A stretch of 64,000 nucleotides of DNA from Allofournierella_A excrementavium (GTDB taxonomy: Bacteria; Bacillota; Clostridia; Oscillospirales; Ruminococcaceae). The translations under genes were made by a program, and so were the position numbers. Below the pieces are notes generated by a model. The model was not told the origin of the DNA, searched no databases, and saw only the letters and a list, made by a program, of their open reading frames with translations. Of the stretch, positions 24,996-34,438 are shown one piece after another. Location: assembly GCA_019120375.1 (NCBI GenBank), contig DWVE01000028.1:9944-73943 (forward strand), read 5' to 3'. Position 1 is the stretch's first letter. Each line of letters starts with the position of its first letter.

Positions 24996-27370
24996 AACGC
25001 ATCCCTTGGAACAACGGCTGGTATTTCACGCCCCATTATGAACCTGCGCTGACCGCGCTGAACGCCCCGCAGGAAAACCTTGAAGGGGTGCGCCTGCCCC
25101 ACACGGTGGCGATGCTGCCCTTCAACGAGTTCAGCGAGCAGGCCTATCAGATGGTGAGCGGCTATCTGCGCTTTTTCACCCCGTCAGAAAGCTGGCGGGG
25201 CAAACGGGTGCGGGTGACCTTTGAGGGCGCGGCCCACTTTGCCAGGGTGTACCTCAACGGGGCGCTGCTGGCGCAGCACGGCTGCGGCTACACCGCTTTC
25301 ACCGTGGACCTGACCGACCGGCTGCGCTGGGGCGAAACCAACAATCTGACGGTGGAGCTGGACAGCCGGGAAACGCTGGACGTGCCCCCCTTCGGCAATG
25401 TCATTGACTACCTGACCTATGGCGGGCTCTACCGGGAAGTTTTTCTGGAGGTGGGCGGCCCCGCCTTCATCAATGACCTCTGCGTGCAGGCGGACATGGA
25501 CGGCAGCGTGCGCTGCCTGCCCGACTGCGAAAACGCCGCCGGGCTCACCCTGCGCCTTGCGGTGTGCGATGATAGCGGCAAGGAGCTGGCCCGCTGGGAG
25601 GGCGATGCCGAAGCGGAGGAAGCGCTCTTGAAGGTGGAGCAGCCCGCTTTGTGGGACTGCGACCACCCGAACCTTTACCATCTGAAGGCCGCGTTGCTGC
25701 AGCAGGGCGAGCCGGTGGATGAGCGGACGGTGCGCTTCGGCTTCCGCCGGGTGGAATTTCGGGCGGACGGGTTTTATCTCAACGGCAGGCGGGTGCAGCT
25801 GCGAGGGCTGGACCGGCACCAGAGCTGGCCCTACATGGGTTATGCCGTGCCCGCCCGGGCCCAGCGTCTGGACGCGGACATCCTGAAATATGAGCTGGGC
25901 TGCAACGCGGTGCGCACCAGCCACTATCCCCAGAGCCACCACTTCATCGACCGGTGCGACGAGATAGGCCTGCTGGTGTTCACCGAAATTCCCGGCTGGC
26001 AGCACATCGGCGGCGGCGCATGGAAGGCCCAGGCCCTGGTGAACACCGAGGAGATGGTGCTGCAATGGCGCAACCATCCCTCCATCTTCCTGTGGGGGGT
26101 GCGCATCAACGAGAGCGCGGACGACGACGAACTCTACCGCCGCACCAACGAGATCGCCCACCGGCTGGACCCCACCCGCCCCACCGGCGGAGTGCGCAAT
26201 TTCGCTCACAGCCATCTGTTCGAGGATGTTTACACCTACAACGATTTCTCCCACCACGGGCCCAACAAAGGCTGCGCGCCCCGTGATACCATCACCAAGA
26301 CGAAGGACAAGGGCTATCTCATCAGCGAGTACAACGGCCACATGTTCCCCACCAAGGCCTGCGACTGGGAGGGCAAGCGGCTGGAGCACGCTTTGCGCCA
26401 CGCCCGGGTGGTGAGCGACGCCGCCAAGAGCGAAGGCATCGCCGGCACCTTCGGCTGGTGCATGTTCGACTACAACACCCACCGGGACTTCGGCAGCGGC
26501 GACCGCATCTGCTACCACGGGGTGATGGACATGTTCCGCAACCCCAAACTCGCCGCGGCTCTCTACGCCAGCCAGCAGGAGCGTACTCCGGTGCTGGAAG
26601 TGAGCAGCAGCATGGACATCGGCGAGCACCCCGCCGGGGCGGTGGGCACGGTGGCGGTGTTCACCAACGCCGACCGGGTGGACGTGTACCGCAACGACCT
26701 GCCGGCGGGCAGCTTTTCTCCCGCGGCGGAGTACGATGGCCTCGCCCACCCGCCGGTGCTCATCGACGACACGGTGAGCGCCCTTTTGCAGAGCCAGGAG
26801 GGCATGAGCCGCCGCACCGCCAACCTGGTGCGGGACGTGCTGCTGGCAGTGGCCAGCTGCGGCTCCGACCTGCCCCTTTCTGTGCTGGCCAAAGCGGCGT
26901 ACCTGATGGTGTTCAAGGGCTTCACCCGGGAAGAGGGCGTCCGCCTTTATAACAATTATGTGGCCGGCTGGGGCGGCCAGGTGGTGCGCTGGCGCTTCGA
27001 CGCCGTGAAGGACGGCAGAGTGGCGGCCAGCGTGGTGCGCTGCCCCGGCGAAACGCTGGCGCTGGAAGTGAAGGTGGACACCGACACGCTTGCCGACGGC
27101 CCCTGCTGGGACATGGCCACTGTGCGCATCCGGGCGGTGGACGAGTTCGGCACGGTGCGCACTTACTGCAGCCGCAGCCTGAGCCTGCGGGCCGAGGGCG
27201 CGGTGGAACTGGTGGGCCCGGCAGCAGTGCCCCTTTGCGGCGGCATGGCCGGGTGCTATCTGCGCACAAAGGGCGAGGCCGGCGAAGGCAGACTGACCGT
27301 TGAAATGGAAGGCGCGGAGCCTGTGGCCCTCACCTTCCGCGTGACGAAACAGGAGGAGGAACAGAAATGA
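24992..27370 (+). CDS. Glycoside hydrolase family 2 protein
   Basis: A 792-aa cytosolic glycosidase (no signal peptide). A sugar-binding jelly-roll domain (residues about 1-180), an Ig-like domain (to about 275) and a TIM barrel carry the family motifs: RGLDRHQSWP, RTSHYPQSHHFIDRCDEIGL, acid/base Glu in WGVRINES (about 374) and nucleophile Glu in LISEYNGH (about 445). A C-terminal extension of about 200 residues follows. The GH36 neighbour suggests a beta-galactosidase or related activity on plant galactosides, but beta-glucuronidase cannot be excluded from sequence alone. Confidence 0.9.
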   Translation: MKRIPWNNGWYFTPHYEPALTALNAPQENLEGVRLPHTVAMLPFNEFSEQAYQMVSGYLRFFTPSESWRGKRVRVTFEGAAHFARVYLNGALLAQHGCGYTAFTVDLTDRLRWGETNNLTVELDSRETLDVPPFGNVIDYLTYGGLYREVFLEVGGPAFINDLCVQADMDGSVRCLPDCENAAGLTLRLAVCDDSGKELARWEGDAEAEEALLKVEQPALWDCDHPNLYHLKAALLQQGEPVDERTVRFGFRRVEFRADGFYLNGRRVQLRGLDRHQSWPYMGYAVPARAQRLDADILKYELGCNAVRTSHYPQSHHFIDRCDEIGLLVFTEIPGWQHIGGGAWKAQALVNTEEMVLQWRNHPSIFLWGVRINESADDDELYRRTNEIAHRLDPTRPTGGVRNFAHSHLFEDVYTYNDFSHHGPNKGCAPRDTITKTKDKGYLISEYNGHMFPTKACDWEGKRLEHALRHARVVSDAAKSEGIAGTFGWCMFDYNTHRDFGSGDRICYHGVMDMFRNPKLAAALYASQQERTPVLEVSSSMDIGEHPAGAVGTVAVFTNADRVDVYRNDLPAGSFSPAAEYDGLAHPPVLIDDTVSALLQSQEGMSRRTANLVRDVLLAVASCGSDLPLSVLAKAAYLMVFKGFTREEGVRLYNNYVAGWGGQVVRWRFDAVKDGRVAASVVRCPGETLALEVKVDTDTLADGPCWDMATVRIRAVDEFGTVRTYCSRSLSLRAEGAVELVGPAAVPLCGGMAGCYLRTKGEAGEGRLTVEMEGAEPVALTFRVTKQEEEQK

Positions 27371-28719
27371 AAGGAACGGCAAAACAGGCGCTGGGCTATG
27401 GCGCCGGCGCGGTGGGCAAGGACATGGTCTACGCCCTGGTCTCGGGCTTCATTCTCTATTATTACAACGACATCTTGGGCATCAGCGGCACCTTCACCGG
27501 CGTGATGATGATGGCCGCCCGGGTGTTCGACGCCTTCAACGACCCGCTGATGGGCGTGGTGGTGGAAAAGACCAACACCCCCTTCGGCAAGTTCCGGCCC
27601 TGGATCGTCACCGGCACGCTGACCAACGCCTTCATCCTTTACGGCATGTTCGCCATGCCCGCCTCGGTCACCGGCACCGCCATGCTGGTGTATGCCTCTG
27701 TGGCCTATGTGCTGTGGGGCGTGACCTATACCCTGATGGACATCCCCTTCTGGAGCATGATCCCCGCCATCACCTCCTCCGGCAAGGAGCGGGAGAACCT
27801 GTCGGTCATCGGGCGCACCTGCGCCGCCGTGGGTTACGCGGTGCCCACCGTCCTCACCATGCTGCTGGTGGTGCGGCTGGGCTCCGGCGAGCGGGAGGGC
27901 TTTGCCATCTTTGCCGCCGCCGTGGCCGTGGTGTTCGTTGCGGCCGAGCTGGTGTGCGTGGCGCTGGTGCGGGAAAAGCCCACCGAGCGCCAGAAGACCG
28001 CCACCGTGAAGGAGATGTTCTCCGCCCTCATCCACAACGACCAGGCCATGGTGGTGGTCGTGGGCATCGTGGTGTTCAACGCTTCCCTCTACCTCACCAC
28101 CCAACTGGCGGTCTACTTCTTCAAATACGACATCGGCAACAGCGATTTGTTCAGCCTGTTCGGCACCGTGGGAGGCGTGGGCCAGATCCTGAGCATGGTC
28201 AGCCTGCCTTTGCTGCGCCGGCGCTGGGGCGGCAAGCAGATTTTGGCCGGGGCGCTGGGCGTGACCATCGCCGGCTATCTGGCGCTCTTCGCTTTGAGCA
28301 TGGCGGGGGTGCGGGCCGTGGCTCCGCTGGCCGCCACCGCCTTTGTCATCTACATCGGCTTTGGTCTTGCCACCGTGCTCACCACCGTCTTTCTGGCGGA
28401 CACGGTGGACTACGGCGAGTACAAGACCGGCAGCCGCAACGAGAGCGTGGTGTTCAGCATGCAGACCTTTGTGGTGAAGCTGGCCAGTGCGGTGAGCGTG
28501 CTCATCGCCGGCATCGGCATTGACCTCATCGGTCTGGACGACACCGCCGCCGTGCAGTCGGAGAGCACCCTGCTGGGCCTGCGCCTGCTGATGGTGGGGC
28601 TGCCGGTGCTGGGCCTTGTGTTCTCCATCCTCTACTTCATGAAGAAATACCGCCTCACCGAGGCCGAGACCGCACGCATCAGCGAGGCACTGCGCCAGAG
28701 AGAAGGGAGCAAGGGATGA
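27367..28719 (+). CDS. GPH family sugar:cation symporter (MFS)
   Basis: A 450-aa membrane protein with twelve helices of the glycoside-pentoside-hexuronide:cation symporter family. The N-terminal LGYGAGAVGKDMVYALVSGF, the loop FDAFNDPLMGVVVEKTNT, PFGKFRPWIV and the later ADTVDYGEYKTG are family signatures. It overlaps the GH2 gene and the GH36 gene by ATGA junctions, so uptake and the two hydrolases are made together. It probably imports melibiose-, raffinose- or galactobiose-like substrates. Confidence 0.93.
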   Translation: MKGTAKQALGYGAGAVGKDMVYALVSGFILYYYNDILGISGTFTGVMMMAARVFDAFNDPLMGVVVEKTNTPFGKFRPWIVTGTLTNAFILYGMFAMPASVTGTAMLVYASVAYVLWGVTYTLMDIPFWSMIPAITSSGKERENLSVIGRTCAAVGYAVPTVLTMLLVVRLGSGEREGFAIFAAAVAVVFVAAELVCVALVREKPTERQKTATVKEMFSALIHNDQAMVVVVGIVVFNASLYLTTQLAVYFFKYDIGNSDLFSLFGTVGGVGQILSMVSLPLLRRRWGGKQILAGALGVTIAGYLALFALSMAGVRAVAPLAATAFVIYIGFGLATVLTTVFLADTVDYGEYKTGSRNESVVFSMQTFVVKLASAVSVLIAGIGIDLIGLDDTAAVQSESTLLGLRLLMVGLPVLGLVFSILYFMKKYRLTEAETARISEALRQREGSKG

Positions 28720-31067
28720 TTTTTGAGAAAAGCGGGGTCTTCTGCATAGAGACCGAAGACACCGGCATGTACATCGCGCCCCGGGGCCCGCTGGCCGAGC
28801 AGCTGCACTACGGCCGCAAAATCGAGCCCTCCGCCGAAGCGCTGCGCCAGCCGCTGGCGGTGGCCTACGGTACCGACGTCATCTACGACAAGGCCTTTGA
28901 CCCGGCGCTCTCGCTGCTGCACCTGGGGCTGGAAGTCTCCCCCACCGAGAAGGGCGACTTCCGCCGGGGCGCGCTGGCTCTGACGCTGGCAAACGGCAGC
29001 CCGGTGTGCGACCTGCGCTTTTCGGGCGGCGAGGTGCTGCCCGCGCCGCCCGAGGTCCCCGGCCTGCCCGCCGCCCGTGATGCGGGGCAGTGCCTTGTGC
29101 TGCGCTTTGAGAGCGGTGAGGGCATGGCGGCGGAACTTTTCTACATTCCCCTCGATGACTGCGACGTCATCGTGCGCCAGACGCGGCTGACCAACTGCAC
29201 CGGCGGGCCGGTGACCCTGCGGCGGGCCATGAGCTATCAGCTGGACCTGCCCCGGCAGGACCTTGCGCTCACCACTCTCACCGGGGCCTGGGCCCGGGAG
29301 TTCGAGCCCTGCACCGCCCCGGTGCGGCGGGGGCTGACCCAGTTTGGCAGCACGTCCGGCACCTCCGGCCACTACTGCAACCTCTTCTTCGCCCTCAGCG
29401 CCCCTGACGCAAACGAGCACACGGGGGAAATTTACGGCTTCAACCTGCTCTATTCCGGCAGCCACGCCGCCAGCGTGGAGGCGGACAGCTACGGCTTCAC
29501 CCGGGTGATGGCGGGCATCCAGCCGGAGGGCTTTTCCTGGACATTGGAGGACGGCGAAAGCTTCGTCACGCCTCAGGCGGCGCTCACCTTCAGCGCCGGG
29601 GGGCGCAACGGCCTGCGGCACAACATGCACCGCTTTGTGCGCCGCCACATCCTGCCGCCCCGCTGGAAGGACGCGCCCCGGCCGGTGCTGGTGAACAACT
29701 GGGAGGCCACCTACTTCGACTTCACCCCCCGCAAGCTGCGGGCGCTGGCGGCAAAGGCCGCAAGTCTCGGGGCGGAGCTGTTCGTGCTGGACGACGGCTG
29801 GTTCGGCCGCCGCACCGACGACACCAAGGGTCTGGGCGATTTTGACCCCAACCCCAAAAAGCTGCCCCATGGCCTTGAGGGCCTGGCCCGGGACCTTGCG
29901 GAAAAGGGCCTTGCCTTCGGCCTTTGGGTGGAGCCGGAGATGGTGAACGAGAACAGCGCACTCTATGAGGCGCATCCGGACTGGGCGGTGGCCGCCCCCG
30001 GCGTTGCCCCCAGCCGCAGCCGCAACCAGCTGGTGCTGGACCTCTGCCGCGCCGAGGTGCGGGACTACCTCATCGACCAGCTGAACGCCCTGCTGGACAG
30101 CGCCCCCATCCGCTACATCAAGTGGGACATGAACCGCCACCACACCGACCGGTTCAGCCCGGCGCTGGGCGAACAGGGGCGCTTTGCCCACGCCTGGACG
30201 CTGGGGCTCTATCAGGTGCTGGAGGCGGTGACCTCCGCTCACCCGGACGTGCTGTTCGAGGGCTGCGCCAGCGGCGGCAACCGCTTTGATCTGGGCATGC
30301 TTTACTACATGCCCCAGATCTGGCTCAGCGACGACACCGACGCCTGGGAGCGGTGCAAGATGCAGACCTGGGCCAGCCTTGGCTACCCGCCGGGGGTGAT
30401 GGGCTGCCATGTGAGCGCCGCGCCCAACCACCAGACCCTGCGCTTCACCCCGCTGGACAGCCGCTTTGACGTGGCGGCCTTCGGCCTTCTTGGCTACGAG
30501 ATGGACCTGACCACCCTGAACGCCGCCCAGGAGAAGAGCGTGAAGGCGCAAATCGAGTTTTACAAGGCCCACCGGGACCTGTTCCAGCGCGGGCGGTTCT
30601 ACTGCCTTGCCGCCCCCGAAGCGGAGAGGGGCGGCGCATGGATGGTGGTGTCGGAGGACCGGCGCGAAGCGGCGGTGCTGGAGATGACCGGCCTTGTGCG
30701 CCCCAACGCGCCGATGCCCGTTCTGCGGCTGGCGGGGCTGGGCGAAGCGCTCATCTATCAGGTGAGCGTGCGGCCCCAGAGCGTGGAGCTGGACTCCTTC
30801 CGCACCCTTCTGGGCCATGTGCTGCCGGTGAAGCCCAAAGCCGACGGGGTGCTGGTGCATCTGGCGGGGCAGGTGTATCAGCTGCCCTGCGAAACGGTGG
30901 ACTTTGCCGCCGCGGGCAGCCTTCTGATGCACGCGGGGCTGCGCCTGCCCCAGCGTTTTTGCGGCACCGGCTACACCGAGGGCGTGCGCCCCATGCCGGA
31001 TTTTTCCGCCCGCATCTGGATGCTGGAGGCGCGGGAGGTTGCCGAGCCTGCGCCGGATATGATATAG
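28716..31067 (+). CDS. Alpha-galactosidase, GH36
   Basis: A 783-aa cytosolic enzyme cleaving terminal alpha-galactosyl residues. It has the N-terminal beta-sandwich, the NNWEATYFDF motif, DDGWFGRR, the nucleophile Asp in IKWDMNRH (about 471), ECASGGNRFD-type FEGCASGGNRFD, and the acid/base Asp in LSDDTDAWER (about 540). Length and motifs match bacterial GH36 tetrameric enzymes. Last gene of the TetR-GH2-symporter-GH36 unit. Confidence 0.95.
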   Translation: MIFEKSGVFCIETEDTGMYIAPRGPLAEQLHYGRKIEPSAEALRQPLAVAYGTDVIYDKAFDPALSLLHLGLEVSPTEKGDFRRGALALTLANGSPVCDLRFSGGEVLPAPPEVPGLPAARDAGQCLVLRFESGEGMAAELFYIPLDDCDVIVRQTRLTNCTGGPVTLRRAMSYQLDLPRQDLALTTLTGAWAREFEPCTAPVRRGLTQFGSTSGTSGHYCNLFFALSAPDANEHTGEIYGFNLLYSGSHAASVEADSYGFTRVMAGIQPEGFSWTLEDGESFVTPQAALTFSAGGRNGLRHNMHRFVRRHILPPRWKDAPRPVLVNNWEATYFDFTPRKLRALAAKAASLGAELFVLDDGWFGRRTDDTKGLGDFDPNPKKLPHGLEGLARDLAEKGLAFGLWVEPEMVNENSALYEAHPDWAVAAPGVAPSRSRNQLVLDLCRAEVRDYLIDQLNALLDSAPIRYIKWDMNRHHTDRFSPALGEQGRFAHAWTLGLYQVLEAVTSAHPDVLFEGCASGGNRFDLGMLYYMPQIWLSDDTDAWERCKMQTWASLGYPPGVMGCHVSAAPNHQTLRFTPLDSRFDVAAFGLLGYEMDLTTLNAAQEKSVKAQIEFYKAHRDLFQRGRFYCLAAPEAERGGAWMVVSEDRREAAVLEMTGLVRPNAPMPVLRLAGLGEALIYQVSVRPQSVELDSFRTLLGHVLPVKPKADGVLVHLAGQVYQLPCETVDFAAAGSLLMHAGLRLPQRFCGTGYTEGVRPMPDFSARIWMLEAREVAEPAPDMI

Positions 31068-31104
31068 TGAGGTCAGAAAGACCGCCTGCAAAGGAGGGCG
31101 CACC

Positions 31105-32682
31105 ATGACCCCGAACGATTTGAAAGAGAGCGGACTGCGGCTTTTGGAAAAAAGCCGCAAGGGCCTTGTGCACGCGCTGTTCAGCCGGCTGGGCCTGTTT
31201 TTGGTCCTGCTGGTGATGGAAGTGCTGCTTTTGCTCAGCGCCTTCCGCTGGTTTGCCCGGCTGCTGCCCCACTTCATCGGCGGCGCGGCGCTGTTCTCGG
31301 CGGTGATGGTGCTGTACCTTCTCAACACCCGCATGGACGCCACCGCCAAGATCACCTGGCTGGTCATCATCATGGCCGCGCCCGGCGCAGGGGCGCTTTT
31401 GTTCTGGCTGGTGCGCAGCGACCTGGGGCACCGGGCGGAAAAGGCCCGGGTGGCCGAGCTGATAGACCTCACCCGCGGCACCCTGCCCCCGCAGCCCGAA
31501 GCCCTTGCCGCCCTGGAAAAAGAGGACCCCGGCGCGGCGGCGCTGGCCCGGTACGTTGACGGAAACGGCTGTCACCCGGTGTATCAGAACACCGAGGTGA
31601 CCTATTTTGCCCTGGGCGAGGAAAAGTGGGAGCGGTTGCTGGTCGAACTGGAACAGGCCGAAAAATTCATTTTTATGGAGTACTTCATCATCGACGAGGG
31701 CGTGATGTGGGGCCGCGTTCTGGAAATCCTGGCCCGCAAGGCAAAAGCGGGCGTGGACGTGCGGGTGATGTACGACGGCACCTGCGAGTTTTCCACTCTG
31801 CCCCATGACTATCCCCGGCGGCTGGCGAAACTGGGCATAAAATGCAAGGCTTTCGCGCCGGTGGTGCCGCTGGTGTCCACCCATTACAACTACCGGGACC
31901 ACCGCAAGATTTTGGTCATCGACGGTCACACCGCCTTCAACGGCGGGGTGAATCTGGCGGACGAGTACATCAACCGCATTGAAAAGTACGGTCACTGGAA
32001 GGACACCGCCGTGATGCTCAAGGGCGAGGCGGCGCGCAGCTTCACGCTGATGTTTTTGCAGATGTGGAACGTGACCGAACAGCCGCCCAAGTTCGGGGAG
32101 TTCTGTGCCGCGCCGGTGCCGCCGGTGAGCGCGCCGGGCTTTGTGATGCCCTTCGGAGACTGCCCGCTGGACGAGGACAAGGTGGGCGAGCAGGTCTACA
32201 TGGACATCCTCAACCGGGCCACCAAATACGTGCACATCATGTCCCCTTATCTGATTTTGGACGGCGAGCTTCAGAACGCGCTGGAATTCGCCGCCCGCCG
32301 GGGCGTGGACGTGCGGCTCATCCTGCCCGGCGTGCCGGACAAGACCTGCCCCTACGCGCTGGCCAAGACCCATTACGCAGCCCTGCTGGACGCGGGAGTG
32401 AAAATTTTTGAATACGACCCGGGCTTCGTGCACGCCAAGGTGTTCGTGGCCGACGGGCGGGAGGCGGTGGTGGGCACCATCAATCTGGACTACCGCAGCC
32501 TCTATCACCACTTCGAGTGCGCCACCTGGATGTACGGCGTTTCGTGCATCGGGGACATCGAGGCGGACTTTGAGGCCACCCAGGCGAAATGCCGCCGGGT
32601 GGAAAAGGGCATTATTTGGCAAAACGCCCGGCGGCTGCGGCTGCTGGGACCGGTGCTGAAGGTGATCGCGCCCCTGATGTGA
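31105..32682 (+). CDS. cls: Cardiolipin synthase
   Basis: A 525-aa phospholipase-D-fold enzyme that condenses two phosphatidylglycerols into cardiolipin at the membrane. Two N-terminal membrane helices (about residues 30-55 and 60-90) and a PLDc_N segment precede two HxK motifs: HRKILVIDGHTAFNGG (about 270) and HAKVFVADGREAVVGT (about 443). AAAGGAGGG lies 6 bases before the ATG. It starts 37 bases after the GH36 gene and may be read from the same transcript. Confidence 0.93.
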   Translation: MTPNDLKESGLRLLEKSRKGLVHALFSRLGLFLVLLVMEVLLLLSAFRWFARLLPHFIGGAALFSAVMVLYLLNTRMDATAKITWLVIIMAAPGAGALLFWLVRSDLGHRAEKARVAELIDLTRGTLPPQPEALAALEKEDPGAAALARYVDGNGCHPVYQNTEVTYFALGEEKWERLLVELEQAEKFIFMEYFIIDEGVMWGRVLEILARKAKAGVDVRVMYDGTCEFSTLPHDYPRRLAKLGIKCKAFAPVVPLVSTHYNYRDHRKILVIDGHTAFNGGVNLADEYINRIEKYGHWKDTAVMLKGEAARSFTLMFLQMWNVTEQPPKFGEFCAAPVPPVSAPGFVMPFGDCPLDEDKVGEQVYMDILNRATKYVHIMSPYLILDGELQNALEFAARRGVDVRLILPGVPDKTCPYALAKTHYAALLDAGVKIFEYDPGFVHAKVFVADGREAVVGTINLDYRSLYHHFECATWMYGVSCIGDIEADFEATQAKCRRVEKGIIWQNARRLRLLGPVLKVIAPLM

Positions 32683-32691
32683 ATAAAAATG

Positions 32692-32724
32692 CCCGGCGGG
32701 CTTTTGACCCGCCGGGTGTTTTTG
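32692..32724. terminator. Bidirectional terminator between cls and the lipoprotein gene
   Basis: A 9-bp stem CCCGGCGGG/CCCGCCGGG with loop CTTTTGA has T-runs on both strands. Confidence 0.88.
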
Positions 32725-34017
32725 TTATTTTGCAGAGGTGAACTGATAGGTCTGGACGGTGCTGTCGGTGGGATAGAAATAGAGCCAGTCCCCTGCTTTG
32801 AGCACGCCGCAGCTCACGGTGAAAGCCCCGCCCATCTCGACCTCAGACTCCATCAGGGCGATCTGCCGGCCGCTCTGGTCACAGATCTCCACGGGGGTGA
32901 TGGGAACGATGCGCTCCTCGTCAATGTACCGCTCGCCGGTTTTTGCCCGGGCAAGGGCGCCGTCGGCCAGCACGTTCATCTCACCGTCGTAATGGCACAG
33001 CGCCCCGGTATCCTTTTCCTGCACATAGACGCTGCCGTCCGCCATCACGTCGGAGATATAGCTCAGGCTGTCCGGGACGGCCACCGAGCCGTTGGTGTTC
33101 AGGATGCCAAAGCCGCCCTCATCCTGAAAGACCGGGCGGGAACCGGCGGAAAGGCCAACGATCTTGCGGCCGTCGGTGCTCAGCTTCGCGCCGGTGCGGT
33201 CATAGGGCACGCCGCTCACGACCACGCCCTCTTCCCAGGTGGTGAAGTCCGGCATGGGGCAGTTGCCGAAACTGTAGGGCGCTTCTTCCAGCACCACCGA
33301 GCCGTCGGCGTTGTAAAGCACCGCGCCGCCGTCGCCGGACTCGTCCACGAAGTAGTAGCCGTTGCGCGGGTCGCACCAGCAGTTCTTGCCGCTGACGATC
33401 ACCGAGCCGTCGGGCTTGATCACATCATAGTAGTAGATCCACTCGGAGCCCGCGTCGCCCTCCCGGGCGCCCCAGCCCAGCTGGCCCATGGGCGAGATAT
33501 GGATGTAGGCCGGCTGCACCAGCACATTGCCGGAAAGGTCGCAATAGCCCCACAGGCCGTCCTTGTAAAAAGGCACGATGCCGCTTTCGGGGCAGGAGTA
33601 AAGTTCGCTGAGCTTTTCCACGTTCTGCTGCAGCGTGAACCCGTCGGTGGTCATCTGCTCCACGTCGATGTTGAAAATGTCCTCCCGGGGGATGGAATAC
33701 AGCGGAGTATACTGGCCGTCCTCGCTCAGACAGCCGGCCTCGCCGTTCGCCCACACCCAGGCATAGCCGTTGGAAAACATGGTGAAGAGCTCATAGCTGC
33801 CCAGCGCGCTCTCGCGCTCGGTCAGCTCCAAAGCGCCCTGAGCCGCCGGGGCTGCGGTGGGCTCCGGCGTGGGCTGTGCCTCCTGGCTGGAAACAGCGGA
33901 GGAAGGCGTCTGGTCTTCCGGGACGGACGGAGATACCGTCTGCCCGCCGCAGCCGGCCAGCAGCGCGCAGGCCAGCGCCGCAGCAGCGCCCCGCGCCAAA
34001 AGTGCGTTCAGTTTCAT
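32725..34017 (-). CDS. WG-repeat lipoprotein
   Basis: A 430-aa secreted, lipid-anchored protein. The signal peptide MKLNALLARGAAAALACAL ends in lipobox LLAGC (Cys at about 24), then a Ser/Pro/Thr/Ala-rich linker (to about 75). The rest holds KDGLWGYCDLSGNVLVQP, a WG-type beta-strand repeat, and related strands, suggesting a propeller-like fold. AGGAG precedes the ATG at 34017; an upstream in-frame start would destroy the signal peptide. Function unknown, presumably on the cell surface. Confidence 0.8.
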   Translation of the reverse strand: MKLNALLARGAAAALACALLAGCGGQTVSPSVPEDQTPSSAVSSQEAQPTPEPTAAPAAQGALELTERESALGSYELFTMFSNGYAWVWANGEAGCLSEDGQYTPLYSIPREDIFNIDVEQMTTDGFTLQQNVEKLSELYSCPESGIVPFYKDGLWGYCDLSGNVLVQPAYIHISPMGQLGWGAREGDAGSEWIYYYDVIKPDGSVIVSGKNCWCDPRNGYYFVDESGDGGAVLYNADGSVVLEEAPYSFGNCPMPDFTTWEEGVVVSGVPYDRTGAKLSTDGRKIVGLSAGSRPVFQDEGGFGILNTNGSVAVPDSLSYISDVMADGSVYVQEKDTGALCHYDGEMNVLADGALARAKTGERYIDEERIVPITPVEICDQSGRQIALMESEVEMGGAFTVSCGVLKAGDWLYFYPTDSTVQTYQFTSAK

Positions 34018-34066
34018 GGTGATCCACTCCTGTTCAGATTGTTTTATCGCAGTAAAATGCAAATTC

Positions 34067-34095
34067 AATATAGCACTGCCCGCAGCCGATGTCAA
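34067..34095 (-). promoter_or_regulatory. Promoter of the WG-repeat lipoprotein gene
   Basis: On the minus strand TTGACA (34090-34095), 17 bases, TATATT (34067-34072) with TGC before the -10. An AT-rich symmetric stretch (ATAAAA-A-TTTTAT) lies upstream. Confidence 0.75.
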
Positions 34096-34139
34096 TAAAA
34101 ATTTTATCATAATATAATTTTCTGCAGCAACAACCGCTC

Positions 34140-34168
34140 TTGACAAATCCACCGCCCGATGGTATGGT
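34140..34168 (+). promoter_or_regulatory. Promoter of the leader-peptide/cysK transcript
   Basis: TTGACA (34140-34145), 17 bases, TATGGT (34163-34168). The start falls near 34175, immediately before the leader-peptide ribosome site. Confidence 0.75.
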
Positions 34169-34186
34169 ATCTGCAAGGTGATTTTT

Positions 34187-34243
34187 ATGAATCTTGTCTA
34201 TCTTGTCTCTGTGAAAGAGAATATCTGTTGTTGTCGCTGTTGA
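34187..34243 (+). CDS. Cysteine-rich leader peptide of cysK
   Basis: An 18-codon ORF reading MNLVYLVSVKENICCCRC, with TGT TGT TGT CGC TGT TGA at its end, so four of the last five sense codons are cysteine. AAGGTGAT lies 5 bases before the ATG. It begins about 12 bases after the predicted transcription start and is followed by a 160-base structured segment, a terminator and the cysteine synthase gene. This is the layout of a transcription attenuator: a ribosome held at Cys codons when Cys-tRNA is scarce would favour read-through. Too short for ordinary gene calling. Confidence 0.8.
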   Translation: MNLVYLVSVKENICCCRC

Positions 34244-34250
34244 GGGACGG

Positions 34251-34357
34251 CTGCTTTTTCGCGTCGGGCCAGAAAGGCCTTTGAAGACGCGGCGGGCAGA
34301 CGGCCCTGCTGGTGCTGTCTGCTGCCCCCTTCAACCGCGGCCCCGACGAAAAAGCAG
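34251..34357 (+). promoter_or_regulatory. Structured attenuator region of the cysK leader
   Basis: CTGCTTTTTCG (34251-34261) pairs perfectly with CGAAAAAGCAG (34347-34357), and TCGGG/CCCGA extends the helix past a two-base bulge. Inside, TTGAAG/CTTCAA (34281-34286 with 34329-34334) and GCAGAC/GTCTGC (34296-34301 with 34317-34322) form a nested arm. The helix starts 8 bases after the leader-peptide stop, within reach of a ribosome at the stop codon. Confidence 0.55.
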
Positions 34358-34403
34358 GGCAAGGCCTCCGGGCTTTGCGCTTTTGTTGGCAGGACCCTTT
34401 TGC

Positions 34404-34438
34404 AAGGCTGTGTGCGCAGGCACACAGCCTTTTTGTTT
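34404..34438 (+). terminator. Attenuator terminator before cysK
   Basis: An 11-bp perfect stem AAGGCTGTGTG/CACACAGCCTT with loop CGCAGG is followed by TTTGTTTTG, 40 bases ahead of the cysK ATG. Confidence 0.9.

Noticed and set aside
28632..31481. A 949-codon minus-strand open frame opposite the GH36 gene
   Set aside because: Shadow of the alpha-galactosidase coding strand; no recognisable motif and no ribosome site.
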